Notes: generated by a model not told the origin, from the letters alone. A DNA stretch of 26,555 nucleotides from DATGJX01 sp035279385 (GCA_035279385.1 DATEHZ010000032.1:1-26555); one strand, 5' to 3'; shown: positions 7,839-16,401, counted from the stretch's first letter. Program-made: numbers and translations.

Positions 7839-9430
7839 CGCACTGGCTTACGTCGACGAACCATAAGTCGATAGGCATCCTCTACATCATGACGACGTTC
7901 GTGTTCTTCATGATTGCAGGCGTGCTCTCGCTGGTCATCCGGCTGCAGCTGGCCCATCCGGATCAGAACATCGTCAGTCCCCACGCGTACAATCAAATCT
8001 TCACGCTGCACGGCACCGCGATGATCTTTTTGGTCATCGCGCCGTTTGCGTTCGGACTCGGCAATTATTTGGTCCCGCTGCAGATCGGCGCGCCCGACAT
8101 GGCCTACCCGCGCCTGAATCTTTTCGGCGTGTATCTGTTCATGATCAGCGGGCTGGTGATTTTTTCCGGTGCTTTCGCGCAAGGCGGAGGCGCGGCGGCG
8201 GGATGGACGGCATACGCGCCGCTCTCGACGATCGTCACCGGTACGGGGGCGGGGCAGGACCTCTGGTGCATCGGCATCATGCTCAACGCCATCGCCACGA
8301 TCGCCGTCGCGATTAACTTCACCGCAACCATCCTGCTTTATCGTGCGCCCGGCATGACGATGTGGCGCATGCCGATCTTCACCTGGGAGATTCTCGCCAC
8401 CGCGCTGCTCATTCTCATGGCGTTTCCGTCGCTGAGCGTAGCGATGGCGGAGGTGCTGCTCAGCCGCCATTACGGCGCCCACTTCTTCGATCCGCAGTAC
8501 GGCGGAAACGTCGTGCTCTACCAGCACCTGTTCTGGTTCTTCGGTCATCCGGAAGTCTACGTGATGATTCTCCCGTACTTCGGCGTGATCTCCGAGACCA
8601 TCGCGGTCTTTTCACAGAAGCCGCTCTACGGCTACGTCGGCATGGTCCTCTCGGCATTTGCGATCGCCGGACTCTCGATGGGCGTGTGGGCGCACCATAT
8701 GTTCACGACCGGCGTCGTCGCGAACGGCTTCTTCTCGGGGATGTCGTTCCTCATCGCGGTTCCGACGGGCGTGAAGTACTGGAACTGGATCGGCACGATG
8801 TGGAAAGGGCGATTGCGCCTGACCACGCCGATGCTGTTCTCAATCGGGTTTCTTTCGAATTTCCTCATCGGCGGAATCACCGGCGTGATGGTCGCATCGC
8901 CGCCCATCGACTATCAAGTCGAAGACAGTTACTTCCTCATCTCCCATTTCCACTACACGCTTGGCGGCGGTGCGCTCTTTGCCGTCTTCGCCGCGGTCTA
9001 TTTCTGGGCGCCGAAGATGTTCGGCATCAAATTGAACGAGACGCTCGGCAAGATCAACTTCTGGCTGTTCTTCATCGGCTTCAACGTCACGTTCATTCCG
9101 TGGTTTTTCATGGGCATCGAAGGCATGCCGCGCCGGGTCTTTACGTATCCGTCGATGGGCGACTTACCGTGGCTCAACGAACTCTCGTCCGTGGGAGCGG
9201 GGATCATGGCGCTCGGCGTGATTGCGTTCTTATTCAACGTCATCTTCGCCAAACTCGAGTCGAAAGTGCGCGAGCCGCTTCCCGACGATCCGTGGGGTGG
9301 CGCCTTCTCGTTGGAATGGGCGACGAGCTGCCCGCCGCCCGAGTTCAACTTTCACGCGCTGCCGCCGATTCGCTCGGAACGTCCCGTTTGGGACATGGCG
9401 CATCCGGAACTCGTCAAGCAGCGCATGTGA
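7835..9430 (+). CDS. ctaD: Cytochrome c oxidase subunit I (A-type heme-copper oxidase)
   Basis: 531 residues and about 12 helices. All metal ligands are present: H59 and H373 (low-spin heme), H371 (high-spin heme), H238, H287 and H288 (CuB), and Y242 for the His-Tyr cross-link in HPEVY. The proton pathways mark it as A1 type: the D-channel entrance (N77 and D88 in GAPDMAYPRLN) leading to E240, and the K-channel (T311, K314 in PTGVK). It is the catalytic oxygen-reducing, proton-pumping subunit. The start is the ATG overlapping the ctaC stop; the frame upstream is a shadow of ctaC. The heme type (a or o) cannot be read from sequence alone, but a CuA subunit in the same operon means cytochrome c, not quinol, is the donor. 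Confidence 0.96.
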   Translation: MTHWLTSTNHKSIGILYIMTTFVFFMIAGVLSLVIRLQLAHPDQNIVSPHAYNQIFTLHGTAMIFLVIAPFAFGLGNYLVPLQIGAPDMAYPRLNLFGVYLFMISGLVIFSGAFAQGGGAAAGWTAYAPLSTIVTGTGAGQDLWCIGIMLNAIATIAVAINFTATILLYRAPGMTMWRMPIFTWEILATALLILMAFPSLSVAMAEVLLSRHYGAHFFDPQYGGNVVLYQHLFWFFGHPEVYVMILPYFGVISETIAVFSQKPLYGYVGMVLSAFAIAGLSMGVWAHHMFTTGVVANGFFSGMSFLIAVPTGVKYWNWIGTMWKGRLRLTTPMLFSIGFLSNFLIGGITGVMVASPPIDYQVEDSYFLISHFHYTLGGGALFAVFAAVYFWAPKMFGIKLNETLGKINFWLFFIGFNVTFIPWFFMGIEGMPRRVFTYPSMGDLPWLNELSSVGAGIMALGVIAFLFNVIFAKLESKVREPLPDDPWGGAFSLEWATSCPPPEFNFHALPPIRSERPVWDMAHPELVKQRM

Positions 9431-9434
9431 AGTT

Positions 9435-9863
9435 ATGAAAACCTTTGTGGCGCTCTTCCTGTCCTCGGCGGGGTTTGCCGCCGCAGCGGCGATCGTCTAC
9501 TGGTTTGCCTCTCACGAATACGCGGGCACGCTGTTCTTGGGGTTCATGTGCTGCGCGCTTGCATTTGCGGCCGGCTACGCGATAATTTTCGAACGCGGCG
9601 CGAAGCTCGCGGGCGACGATCCCGACCTGCGGCAAAGAGAAGCAGCGGGCGAAGACGTCGGAATCGTGACGAAGGAAAGTGCGTGGCCGCCGCTGTTGGC
9701 GCTCAGCGTCCTGTGGTTTTTCATCGGGCTCATCTGGTCCGATTTCATGATTTTCACGGGAATCGCGGCAATGCTCCTCTGCCTGTGGCGGCTCGGCGCG
9801 GAGAGCGCGCGCGTAGGGCACCAGCGCGTGCCGACGGAGGACGGCCCCGAAGACGCAACGTAA
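9435..9863 (+). CDS. Small oxidase subunit IV-like membrane protein
   Basis: 142 residues directly after ctaD (four bases). There are two helices near the N-terminus (about 3-24 and 31-50), a charged soluble loop (about 52-80, with GAKLAGDDPDLRQREAAGED), and two more helices at about 85-104 and 107-118. The position after subunit I and a four-helix fold of 130-150 residues match the actinobacterial subunit IV (CtaF) that stabilises the aa3 oxidase. I see no residue-level signature that proves the family, so this rests on size, topology and place. It has no Shine-Dalgarno site and may be translated by reinitiation after ctaD. Confidence 0.65.
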   Translation: MKTFVALFLSSAGFAAAAAIVYWFASHEYAGTLFLGFMCCALAFAAGYAIIFERGAKLAGDDPDLRQREAAGEDVGIVTKESAWPPLLALSVLWFFIGLIWSDFMIFTGIAAMLLCLWRLGAESARVGHQRVPTEDGPEDAT

Positions 9864-9875
9864 GCCTCCTGCGTC

Positions 9876-10886
9876 ATGATTCTGCTCGGGATCGAAACGT
9901 CGTGCGACGACACGGCGACCGCAGTCGTCGAGAACGGACGGCGCGTTCGCGCGAGCGTTTCGACAAGTCAAGACGCCTTTCACGCAAAATACGGCGGGAT
10001 CGTTCCGGAGATTGCGAGCCGCCAGCACGTCGCTCTGCTCTCCGCCGCCGTTGAAGACGCGATCGAGCGCGCCGGCACGACGCTCGAGGAGATCGACGGA
10101 ATCGCGGTGACGCGCGGCCCCGGCCTCATCGGGAGTCTGGTCGTCGGCGTTGCAGCGGCAAAAGCGCTGGCGTTCGCGATCGACAAACCGCTCTACGGCG
10201 TCAATCACCTGCACGGTCACATCTTTGCGGCGTTTTTGGATCGTGATGAGGTGCCCGAGTATCCATTCCTCGCGCTGCTCGTTTCGGGCGGCCACTCGCA
10301 ACTCGTCGAAGTGGAGAGCGCGACGCGCATGCGCGTCATCGGACGCACGAAAGACGATGCGGCCGGCGAAGCGTACGACAAGACCGCGCGTTTGCTCGGC
10401 TTGGGTTTTCCCGGCGGTCCCGCGCTCGACAAACTCGCGAAGGGCGGCAACGCGAAGGCGATCGCGTTTCCGCGCCATCGCGCGGATCCCGGCTCGCTCG
10501 ACATGTCGTTCTCGGGGTTGAAAACCGCCGTCCGGTATTACGTCGAATCCGATGAAGGCGCCGGCGCGGAGAAAGCGGACGTCGCGGCGTCGTTTCAAGC
10601 CGCGGTCGTCGACGTACTCATGCAGCGGCTCGACGCGGCGTTCGAGCAGCGGGCGTACACGTCCGTGGTGCTCTCCGGCGGCGTCGCCGCGAATTCCGCG
10701 CTGCAGGGCGCGCTGCGCGAATGGGGCGCGCGCAACAACATTCCCGCCTTGGTTCCACCGCCGAAATACTGCACCGACAACGCGGCGATGATTGCGGCCG
10801 CCGCAGACTATCAAGGCGAAACGGTTCTCGTCGATCCGCTCGCGCTGACGGCCGATCCCAACTTGCCGTTCGAGCTTCCGGGATGA
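9876..10886 (+). CDS. tsaD: tRNA N6-threonylcarbamoyladenosine transferase TsaD
   Basis: 336 residues, full length. It has the ASKHA-fold start MILLGIETSCDDTA, the HLHGH metal site (H111 and H115) and the third metal ligand D301 in CTDNAAM, closely matching E. coli numbering. Other conserved stretches are RGPGLIGSL, VSGGHSQL, GEAYDKTARLLGL, SFSGLKTA and LSGGVAANS. With TsaB, TsaE and TsaC it puts t6A on position 37 of tRNAs reading ANN codons, an essential step; the partner genes are not in this window. It starts 12 bases after the oxidase subunit IV-like gene, with no clear ribosome-binding site, and may be a late gene of the ctaC transcript. Its stop overlaps the next start (ATGA). Confidence 0.96.
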   Translation: MILLGIETSCDDTATAVVENGRRVRASVSTSQDAFHAKYGGIVPEIASRQHVALLSAAVEDAIERAGTTLEEIDGIAVTRGPGLIGSLVVGVAAAKALAFAIDKPLYGVNHLHGHIFAAFLDRDEVPEYPFLALLVSGGHSQLVEVESATRMRVIGRTKDDAAGEAYDKTARLLGLGFPGGPALDKLAKGGNAKAIAFPRHRADPGSLDMSFSGLKTAVRYYVESDEGAGAEKADVAASFQAAVVDVLMQRLDAAFEQRAYTSVVLSGGVAANSALQGALREWGARNNIPALVPPPKYCTDNAAMIAAAADYQGETVLVDPLALTADPNLPFELPG

Positions 10887-12493
10887 AACGCGCGCTCGTT
10901 GCGCTCGCACTCGCGCTCGCGGCGTGCACGTCGACGCGCACGAGTCCCGGCACCGCCGCCGCGCAATTCCAGATCGCGCAGCAGCGGGAACCCGCGTCTT
11001 TGAACCCCGCGCTCGAGAACGGGCAATCCTCGACGGAGTGGGGATTTCTGCTCTTCTCGTATCTGGTGAAGTACGACGATCGCGGACGTCTGGTCGGCGA
11101 CGTCGCGACGCAGGCTCCGACAATCGAAAACGGCGGAATCAGCCGCGACGGTTTGACCGTCACGTATCACCTGCGCAAAGGCGTGCGTTTTGCCGACGGA
11201 TCGCCGCTGACGGCGCAGGATTGCGTGTGGTCGATCGACGCGATCAACAACCCGGCGAACAACGTGCAGTCGCGCTATGGATACGATCGCATCGCCAAGG
11301 CGCAGGCACCCGACGCCTATACGCTCGTGCTCCACCTCAAAGAGCCGTTTGCGCCGCTGCTTACGCTCGTGCTCGCGCCCCAAGGCTTTCCGATTCTGCC
11401 GCAGCACGTGCTTGCGAAGTACCCCGATTTCAACCACATCGATTTCGACCAGCACCCCATCGGGTCGGGGCCGTACGTGGTCGATCGCTGGATTCACGGC
11501 GATCGCGTGATCATGCACGCGAATCCGTACTACTTTCGCGGCAAACCGAAGATCGAACGTCTGACGGTACGTTTCGTTCCCGACGCGCAAGCGGCGCTCA
11601 ATCTGCTGCAGACGCACGAGATCCAAGGATATTTCAACGAGCAGGACTACTCGCAGTATCCGCAGTTGCGCGCCGTCAAAGGCTATCGCACGACCGCGAG
11701 TCCCGTTGCCGGCGTCGGCGCCCTGATCTTCAACACGCAGGACCCCGCCACGTCGGATCCACGAGTTCGTGACGCGCTCGCGCAGGCCATCGACATCAAA
11801 AGTCTGGTTGCCAAAGCCTATCGCGGCGCGGTTTCGAGCCCCGGTGCCGGACGCGGCCTCTTCTTTTGGGCGCTGGATCCGAAGGCGTATCCCGACATCG
11901 CATACGATCCCGCGCACGCGCGCGCGCTGCTGGACGCCGCCGGCTGGAAACCCGGTCCGGACGGCTTGCGGCGCAAGAACGGCGCGGCGCTGGACCTGCA
12001 GATGATCATTCAGGCGGCAACGCCGGGCGATGCGATCGTCGGCAACTCCGTGACACAGTACGAACGCGCGATCGGCGCGCACGTTTCGCTCAAACAGTTC
12101 AACATCACGCAGTTCGTCGCGCCCGCGAACGAAGGCGGACCGGTGTACGGCGGCAAGTTCAACGTCGCGCTCTACCCGTTCGTGAACGGCGACGATCCCG
12201 ACACGACCGACCAGTTCGCCTGCGCGAACGTCCCGCCGCACGGCTATAACAAGTCGCGCATTTGCGATCCGCGCGTCGACGCGCTTCTCCGCCAAGGCCA
12301 GCATACGTTTGAGATCGCCGAGCGCAAAGCGATCTACGCACGGCTCGAAGCGCTGCTGCACGAGCAGCTGCCGATCGTGCTGATCTACAGCCGCAACGAA
12401 GTCGACGCGTTCACCGACCGGCTTCGCGGCCAAAGCGTTTCGCTCGACGGCGCATGGTGGAACGTCGGGCAATGGTCGCTCGCGCAGCCCTGA
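10883..12493 (+). CDS. Lipoprotein solute-binding protein of the peptide/nickel (SBP_bac_5) ABC class
   Basis: 536 residues. The first 15 residues (MKR, then a Leu/Ala-rich core, LAAC) are a lipoprotein signal with the lipid-modified Cys at position 15. The mature protein has the family pattern: REPASLNPALENG, a LVKYDDRGRLVGDVA segment, TYHLRKGVRFADGSPLTAQDCVWS (the family signature region), GSGPYVV, NPYYFRGKPKIERLTVRF and a C-terminal EALLHEQLPIVLIYSRNE. It would capture an oligopeptide or similar solute outside the membrane for an ABC importer. No permease or ATPase gene lies nearby. The start overlaps the tsaD stop by four bases. The ligand is unknown. Confidence 0.92.
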   Translation: MKRALVALALALAACTSTRTSPGTAAAQFQIAQQREPASLNPALENGQSSTEWGFLLFSYLVKYDDRGRLVGDVATQAPTIENGGISRDGLTVTYHLRKGVRFADGSPLTAQDCVWSIDAINNPANNVQSRYGYDRIAKAQAPDAYTLVLHLKEPFAPLLTLVLAPQGFPILPQHVLAKYPDFNHIDFDQHPIGSGPYVVDRWIHGDRVIMHANPYYFRGKPKIERLTVRFVPDAQAALNLLQTHEIQGYFNEQDYSQYPQLRAVKGYRTTASPVAGVGALIFNTQDPATSDPRVRDALAQAIDIKSLVAKAYRGAVSSPGAGRGLFFWALDPKAYPDIAYDPAHARALLDAAGWKPGPDGLRRKNGAALDLQMIIQAATPGDAIVGNSVTQYERAIGAHVSLKQFNITQFVAPANEGGPVYGGKFNVALYPFVNGDDPDTTDQFACANVPPHGYNKSRICDPRVDALLRQGQHTFEIAERKAIYARLEALLHEQLPIVLIYSRNEVDAFTDRLRGQSVSLDGAWWNVGQWSLAQP

Positions 12494-12507
12494 CCCCGAG
12501 CAGATCG

Positions 12508-13083
12508 ATGTCGAAGAGCGGCGGCGTCATCGGGGTATCGGATCACGGAGGCTGGGCGGTGTTGGTCACGGCCGCGCGCGACGGAACGCTTCTCGACCGG
12601 CGGCGCGTGGAGCTCGTCGACGAGACGCTGCCGAGTATTCCACATCACCACGAGTGCCAGATGCTTGCGATGGACGAAGCCGTTGCCCTGGTCGAGCGAG
12701 TACGCGTTTCGGCCGAGAAACACGCCGCGCGTGCGCTGGACGACGTGGGCGCCGCGGTACCGCACGTACGCGGCATCGCGCTGCGCACCTGTCCGCCGCT
12801 GCCGCCCACGATTGCGGAACGAATCACCGACTATCGCGCGCGAAACGTCGCCGACTGGGTGATGTACCGCAACGCTCTTGCCGCCGCGGCCGAGGCGCGC
12901 GGCTGGCCCGTTCACTGGTACGACGCAAAATCCGTGTTCGGCTCGGCGGCCCAGGCGCTGCGCGTCGACCGTATCGACGCGCACTTTCTCGAAGTGCGCA
13001 AGGTTGTCGGGCCGCCGTTCAATCAGGATCACCGGCTCGCAATGGCGGCGGCGATCGTCGCGGCCGCGGCGCTCTGGGCGTAA
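12508..13083 (+). CDS. Protein of unknown function, RNase H-fold-like N-terminus suspected
   Basis: 191 residues from ATG 12508, 14 bases after the binding-protein gene. I do not recognise a named family. Visible features are a start region GGVIGVSDHGGWAVLVTAA with alternating hydrophobic residues, a basic turn LLDRRRVELVD, the cluster SIPHHHEC, and a helical stretch with DEAVALVERV. Then come RTCPPLPPTIAERITDYRARNVADWVMYRNALAAAAEARGWPV in two adjoining pieces, and an Ala-rich C-terminus. The overall layout, with a beta-hairpin start, an HHE motif and a mid-protein LPP loop, reminds me of uncharacterised conserved proteins in other soil bacteria. The start could also be upstream (12454 or 12472), overlapping the binding-protein gene. 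The last 55 bases overlap the 3' end of convergent proC. Confidence 0.6.
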   Translation: MSKSGGVIGVSDHGGWAVLVTAARDGTLLDRRRVELVDETLPSIPHHHECQMLAMDEAVALVERVRVSAEKHAARALDDVGAAVPHVRGIALRTCPPLPPTIAERITDYRARNVADWVMYRNALAAAAEARGWPVHWYDAKSVFGSAAQALRVDRIDAHFLEVRKVVGPPFNQDHRLAMAAAIVAAAALWA

Positions 13084-13877
13084 CGCGAGAGCGCCGCGCT
13101 TTTTGCGGCGGCCGTCGTCACCGCGGCGATGAGCGTCGCGCGCAGACCCCCTTCTTCGAGTCGCGTAAGCGCGTCGATCGTGCAGCCGCCCGGCGTCGTC
13201 ACGCGATCGCGCACTGCCGCCGGATGCTCGTCGACGCTGCGCAAGAGCACCGCCGATCCGAGCAGCGTTTGCACCGACAAGCGGCGAGCGACATCGCGCG
13301 GCAATCCGGCTTTGACGCCCGCATCGCTGAGCGCTTCGGTGATGACGCACAAGTACGCGGGTCCGCATCCGCTCAGCGCCGTAACGGCGTCGAAGTGGCG
13401 TTCGTCGAGCGCGACGGCGTCACCGAGCAGCGCAAAGAGCCGCAGCAACTCCTCACGCTGCTCGCCCGGCCACGCCGCCGTGAATCCGAGAGCCGTAACG
13501 CCTTCGTTGAATTCGCACGGAATGTTCGGCATCGCACGCGCGACGAGGCTGCTCGGCGGAACCGCGGCAGCGAGCGCAGCGAGCAAAACGCCCGTGCACG
13601 TCGAGATGACGCGATGATGCGGCGTAAGGGCCGGCGCGATCTCGTCGAGCACTCCTGCGGCCTGCTGCGGTTTCACGCAGAGGAGCAGCGTTTGCGCGCG
13701 TGACGCGAGCTCCGCGTTGCTCGCGCACGGCGTGACGAACGCAGGCAGCGACGTGCTGCGCGTGGTCGCGAAGATGTGCAGGTCCGGGCGCACGCGATGC
13801 CATCCGCGCGCGAGCGCGGTTCCGAGCGTGCCGAGTCCGATAATGCCGATGTTGTTCAAAAAATGCAAAAGCCCCAC
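13029..13877 (-). CDS. proC: Pyrroline-5-carboxylate reductase
   Basis: About 276-287 residues depending on start. The N-terminal Rossmann motif is IGIIGLGTLGTALARG. The C-terminal dimerisation domain has LSGCGPAYLCVITEALSDAG and TTPGGCTIDAL, variants of the usual SGSGPAY and TSPGGTT. It reduces P5C to proline with NAD(P)H and fits beside the arginine genes, which share glutamate-derived intermediates. The start is uncertain. GTG 13877 is used here, but it lies in the 3' arm of a hairpin with no nearby ribosome-binding site. TTG 13859, two codons before the Rossmann strand, best matches family length. A good AAAGGAG (13906-13900) is spaced seven bases from an in-frame ACG at 13892. The 3' end overlaps the convergent gene by 55 bases. 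Confidence 0.9.
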   Translation of the reverse strand: MGLLHFLNNIGIIGLGTLGTALARGWHRVRPDLHIFATTRSTSLPAFVTPCASNAELASRAQTLLLCVKPQQAAGVLDEIAPALTPHHRVISTCTGVLLAALAAAVPPSSLVARAMPNIPCEFNEGVTALGFTAAWPGEQREELLRLFALLGDAVALDERHFDAVTALSGCGPAYLCVITEALSDAGVKAGLPRDVARRLSVQTLLGSAVLLRSVDEHPAAVRDRVTTPGGCTIDALTRLEEGGLRATLIAAVTTAAAKSAALSRYAQSAAAATIAAAIASR

Positions 13878-13896
13878 GCCGAATTCCGGCGTGAGG
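13857..13896 (-). terminator. Terminator-like hairpin between argD and the body of proC
   Basis: On the minus strand CCTCACGCCG (13896-13887), a five-base loop and CGGCGTGGGG (13881-13872) form a ten-pair stem with one G-T, followed at once by CTTTTGCATTTTTTG. It lies 85 bases after the argD stop, so it can terminate the argG-argD transcript. It also covers every plausible proC start, so it could attenuate or limit proC expression. The plus strand has no T-run after the stem, which fixes the direction. Confidence 0.7.
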
Positions 13897-13949
13897 CTAC
13901 TCCTTTGACGTTAGAGCGTCTTAGACGATCACATCACCATAGCACCGCG

Positions 13950-13973
13950 CCGCGTTTGCATCGTGCAACGCGG
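13950..13973. repeat. Inverted repeat in the argD-proC spacer
   Basis: CCGCGTTTGCA, a TCG loop and TGCAACGCGG pair over ten bases with one bulged T. Neither strand has a T-run after it, so it is not an obvious intrinsic terminator. It lies eight bases beyond the argD stop and may protect the 3' end of the arg message or form part of the proC leader. On the minus strand an extended -10-like TGCTATGGT follows it (13944-13936). Confidence 0.4.
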
Positions 13974-13980
13974 TCGAGGG

Positions 13981-15186
13981 TCAAACCCGGACGCCGGCGT
14001 GTGGAACATGCGACGACTCTAGCAGCAAGGTGGCCGCTTCGTCAAGAGCCGCGAGCGCGCGATCCAGTTCCCCGTCGTCGATGATGAGCGGCGGAGCGAG
14101 GCGTATGGTGTTCCGGCCGGCCTTATTGATAAGCACGCGCGCGCGTTCGCGCGCATGCTCCACGACGCTTGCCGCGTCGAAGGGCTCGTGCACGGGCACG
14201 CCGGCAAGCAGACCGAGCCCGCGCGGTGCGCCGTAAACGCTTGGAAATTTCGCTGCGAGCTCGCGCAGACCGGCAAACAGGTGCGCCGAGCGCGCTGCCG
14301 TGTGCGACTCGAGGCCGAGAGCATCGCGCGTTTGCAGGTGGGCCAAAGCCGCGGCGCACGGCACGGGCGAACCGCCGAACGTCGATCCGTGATCGCCGGG
14401 CTGCAACCCGCTCGCGCAGGATTCGCGAACCAGCATCGCGCCGATAGGCAAGCCGTTCGCGAGCGCCTTCGCCAGCGTTACGACGTCGGGCTGAACGCCG
14501 AAGTGCGTAGATGCAAACAGCGGACCCAGGCGTCCCATGCCGCACTGCACTTCGTCGAAGACGAGCAGCGCACCGCGCTGCGTGCACAACGCGCGCGCGG
14601 CTTGCAGAAACTCCCGCGTCGCCGGCAGCACGCCGTTCTCGCCTTGCACCGGCTCGACGATGAATGCCGCGACGTGCTCGTCAATCGCGGCTTCGAGCGC
14701 CGCAACGTCGTTGAAGGGCACCGTTTTAAAACCGCCGGGCAGCGGATCGAAGCCTTCGTGGTACGCCTGGTTCGCAGTCGCGGCGAGCGCGCCCATGGTG
14801 CGGCCATGAAAGCCGCCCTCGCACGAAAGTATGGTCTTGCGTTCGGGGCTGCCGCTTCGATGCGCAAATTTGCGCGCGAGCTTGATCGCCGCTTCATTCG
14901 CCTCCGTGCCGGAGTTGCAGAAAAAGACGCGTTCGAAGCCCGATCGCGCCGCCAGCTCCCTCGCGAGCGTCGATGCGGGTTCGTGACCGAAAAGATTGCT
15001 GACGTGCACGAGTTTTGCGGCTTGCTCGCTCACGGCCGCGGTAATCGCCGGATGTGCGTGGCCGAGCGCGCACACCGCGATACCGCCGATGCAGTCCAGA
15101 TACCGCTCGCCGCGCTCGTCGATGAGAGAACATCCCTCGCCCGAGACGAACGTCACCGGCGCCCGCTTATAGTTTTCTAACAGCAT
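13981..15186 (-). CDS. argD: Acetylornithine aminotransferase
   Basis: 401 residues, class III PLP aminotransferase. The cofactor Lys is K240 in TLAKALANGLPIG; D211 in FDEVQCGMGR and E178 in VEPVQGENG belong to the PLP and substrate site. NSGTEANEAAIKLAR (91-105) binds the phosphate, and GGFHGRTMGAL is also conserved. It moves the amino group from glutamate to N-acetylglutamate semialdehyde, the fourth arginine step. Its ATG follows the argJ stop without a gap (TAA then ATG). ArgD enzymes often also serve lysine synthesis; no lysine gene is nearby. It is the last gene of the leftward argR-argD operon. Confidence 0.94.
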   Translation of the reverse strand: MLLENYKRAPVTFVSGEGCSLIDERGERYLDCIGGIAVCALGHAHPAITAAVSEQAAKLVHVSNLFGHEPASTLARELAARSGFERVFFCNSGTEANEAAIKLARKFAHRSGSPERKTILSCEGGFHGRTMGALAATANQAYHEGFDPLPGGFKTVPFNDVAALEAAIDEHVAAFIVEPVQGENGVLPATREFLQAARALCTQRGALLVFDEVQCGMGRLGPLFASTHFGVQPDVVTLAKALANGLPIGAMLVRESCASGLQPGDHGSTFGGSPVPCAAALAHLQTRDALGLESHTAARSAHLFAGLRELAAKFPSVYGAPRGLGLLAGVPVHEPFDAASVVEHARERARVLINKAGRNTIRLAPPLIIDDGELDRALAALDEAATLLLESSHVPHAGVRV

Positions 15187-16401
15187 TTACGTTCTATAGC
15201 TCGCGTTGATTTTGACGTAGTCCCGGGAGAGATCGCAGCCCCATCCCGTCGCCGATTCCGTGCCGATGCCGAGATCGAGACGCACGCGTACCGCCGTGTG
15301 CTCGAGTTCGCGATGCGCTTCGGCCTCCGAGAGGATTTCGACCGAGCCGGTATCCACCCACAACTCGCCGCTCAGATAGAGCGACCAGCGCTCCGCGTCC
15401 ATTCCCGCACGCGCAGAACCGGCGGCGGCGATGATGCGCCCCCAGTTGGGATCCTCGCCGAAGAGGGCCGTCTTGACGAGATTGCTGTTGATGACGGCGC
15501 GTGCGATCGCGCGCGCTTGGCTTTCACTCGCGGCGCCGGTAACGTCCACCGTAAGCGTCTTCGTCGCGCCTTCGCCGTCGGCTACCATTGCCCGTGCGAG
15601 ATCGTCGCACAGTTTTCGAAGCGCCGCGCCGAAATGCTCCGGCGGTTCTTCGTCGCTCGAGGGCGCGAACGCGTAAACCGCATCGTTGGTCGACATGTCG
15701 CCGTCTACGGAGATCATGTTGAACGTCGCGTCGGTGCACGCGAAAAGATGCCGCTGCAGCGCGTCTTGCGACATCGGTGCGTCGGTGGCGATGAACGCGA
15801 GCATCGTCGCCATATTGGGAGCGATCATGCCCGAGCCTTTGGCGATGCCCGCAACCACGTAGCGCTTTTCTCCGTCGTAAAACGCGTACGCCGCGAGTTT
15901 CGCAGCGCGATCGGTCGTCATGATAGCTTCTGCGGCGTCGAACGCCGCCTCGCCGCCGCTCTCGAGGTCCGCGATCGCGCGCTCGAGGCCTTTGGACATG
16001 CGGTCCATCTGCAGCGGCACGCCGATGACGCCCGTTGATGCGACAATCACCGCTTGCGGCGGGACGTCGAGCAGCGCGGCGGCTTGGCGCGCCGTCGCGC
16101 GCGCATCCCGCTCACCGCGTTCGCCGGTGCACGCGTTAGCGCATCCGGAGTTGCAGACCAGCGCCCGCATCGACGCACCGTTTTGTGCGAGATGTTCTCG
16201 GCTGACGATGAGCGGAGCGGCTTTGATCTCGTTCGTCGTGATAACGGACGCGCAGACGTGCGGCGCGTCGAACGCGATGACGGCGAGATCGCGTTTGCGC
16301 TTTTTGATCCCGGCGTGCACGCCGGCAAGGCGCAGGCCCGGCACGACTCCCAGACCGCCGCGCAGCGCGATCAGCCGAGGCTCAGACTGCAGCGCGAGCA
16401 T
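15187..16401 (-). CDS. argJ: Glutamate N-acetyltransferase / amino-acid acetyltransferase (ornithine acetyltransferase)
   Basis: 404 residues. The self-cleavage site is visible in PNMATML: the chain is cut before Thr199, which becomes the catalytic nucleophile of the beta chain. VASTGVIG and KGSGMIAP (oxyanion and substrate region), EDPNWGRI and DLSRDYVKINASYRT at the C-terminus are conserved. It recycles the acetyl group from N-acetylornithine to glutamate, so no ArgE is needed. Many ArgJ proteins also use acetyl-CoA and replace ArgA; that cannot be decided from sequence, but no argA is seen here. ATG 16401 lies 20 bases inside the argC end, the longest overlap in the operon. Confidence 0.94.
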   Translation of the reverse strand: MLALQSEPRLIALRGGLGVVPGLRLAGVHAGIKKRKRDLAVIAFDAPHVCASVITTNEIKAAPLIVSREHLAQNGASMRALVCNSGCANACTGERGERDARATARQAAALLDVPPQAVIVASTGVIGVPLQMDRMSKGLERAIADLESGGEAAFDAAEAIMTTDRAAKLAAYAFYDGEKRYVVAGIAKGSGMIAPNMATMLAFIATDAPMSQDALQRHLFACTDATFNMISVDGDMSTNDAVYAFAPSSDEEPPEHFGAALRKLCDDLARAMVADGEGATKTLTVDVTGAASESQARAIARAVINSNLVKTALFGEDPNWGRIIAAAGSARAGMDAERWSLYLSGELWVDTGSVEILSEAEAHRELEHTAVRVRLDLGIGTESATGWGCDLSRDYVKINASYRT

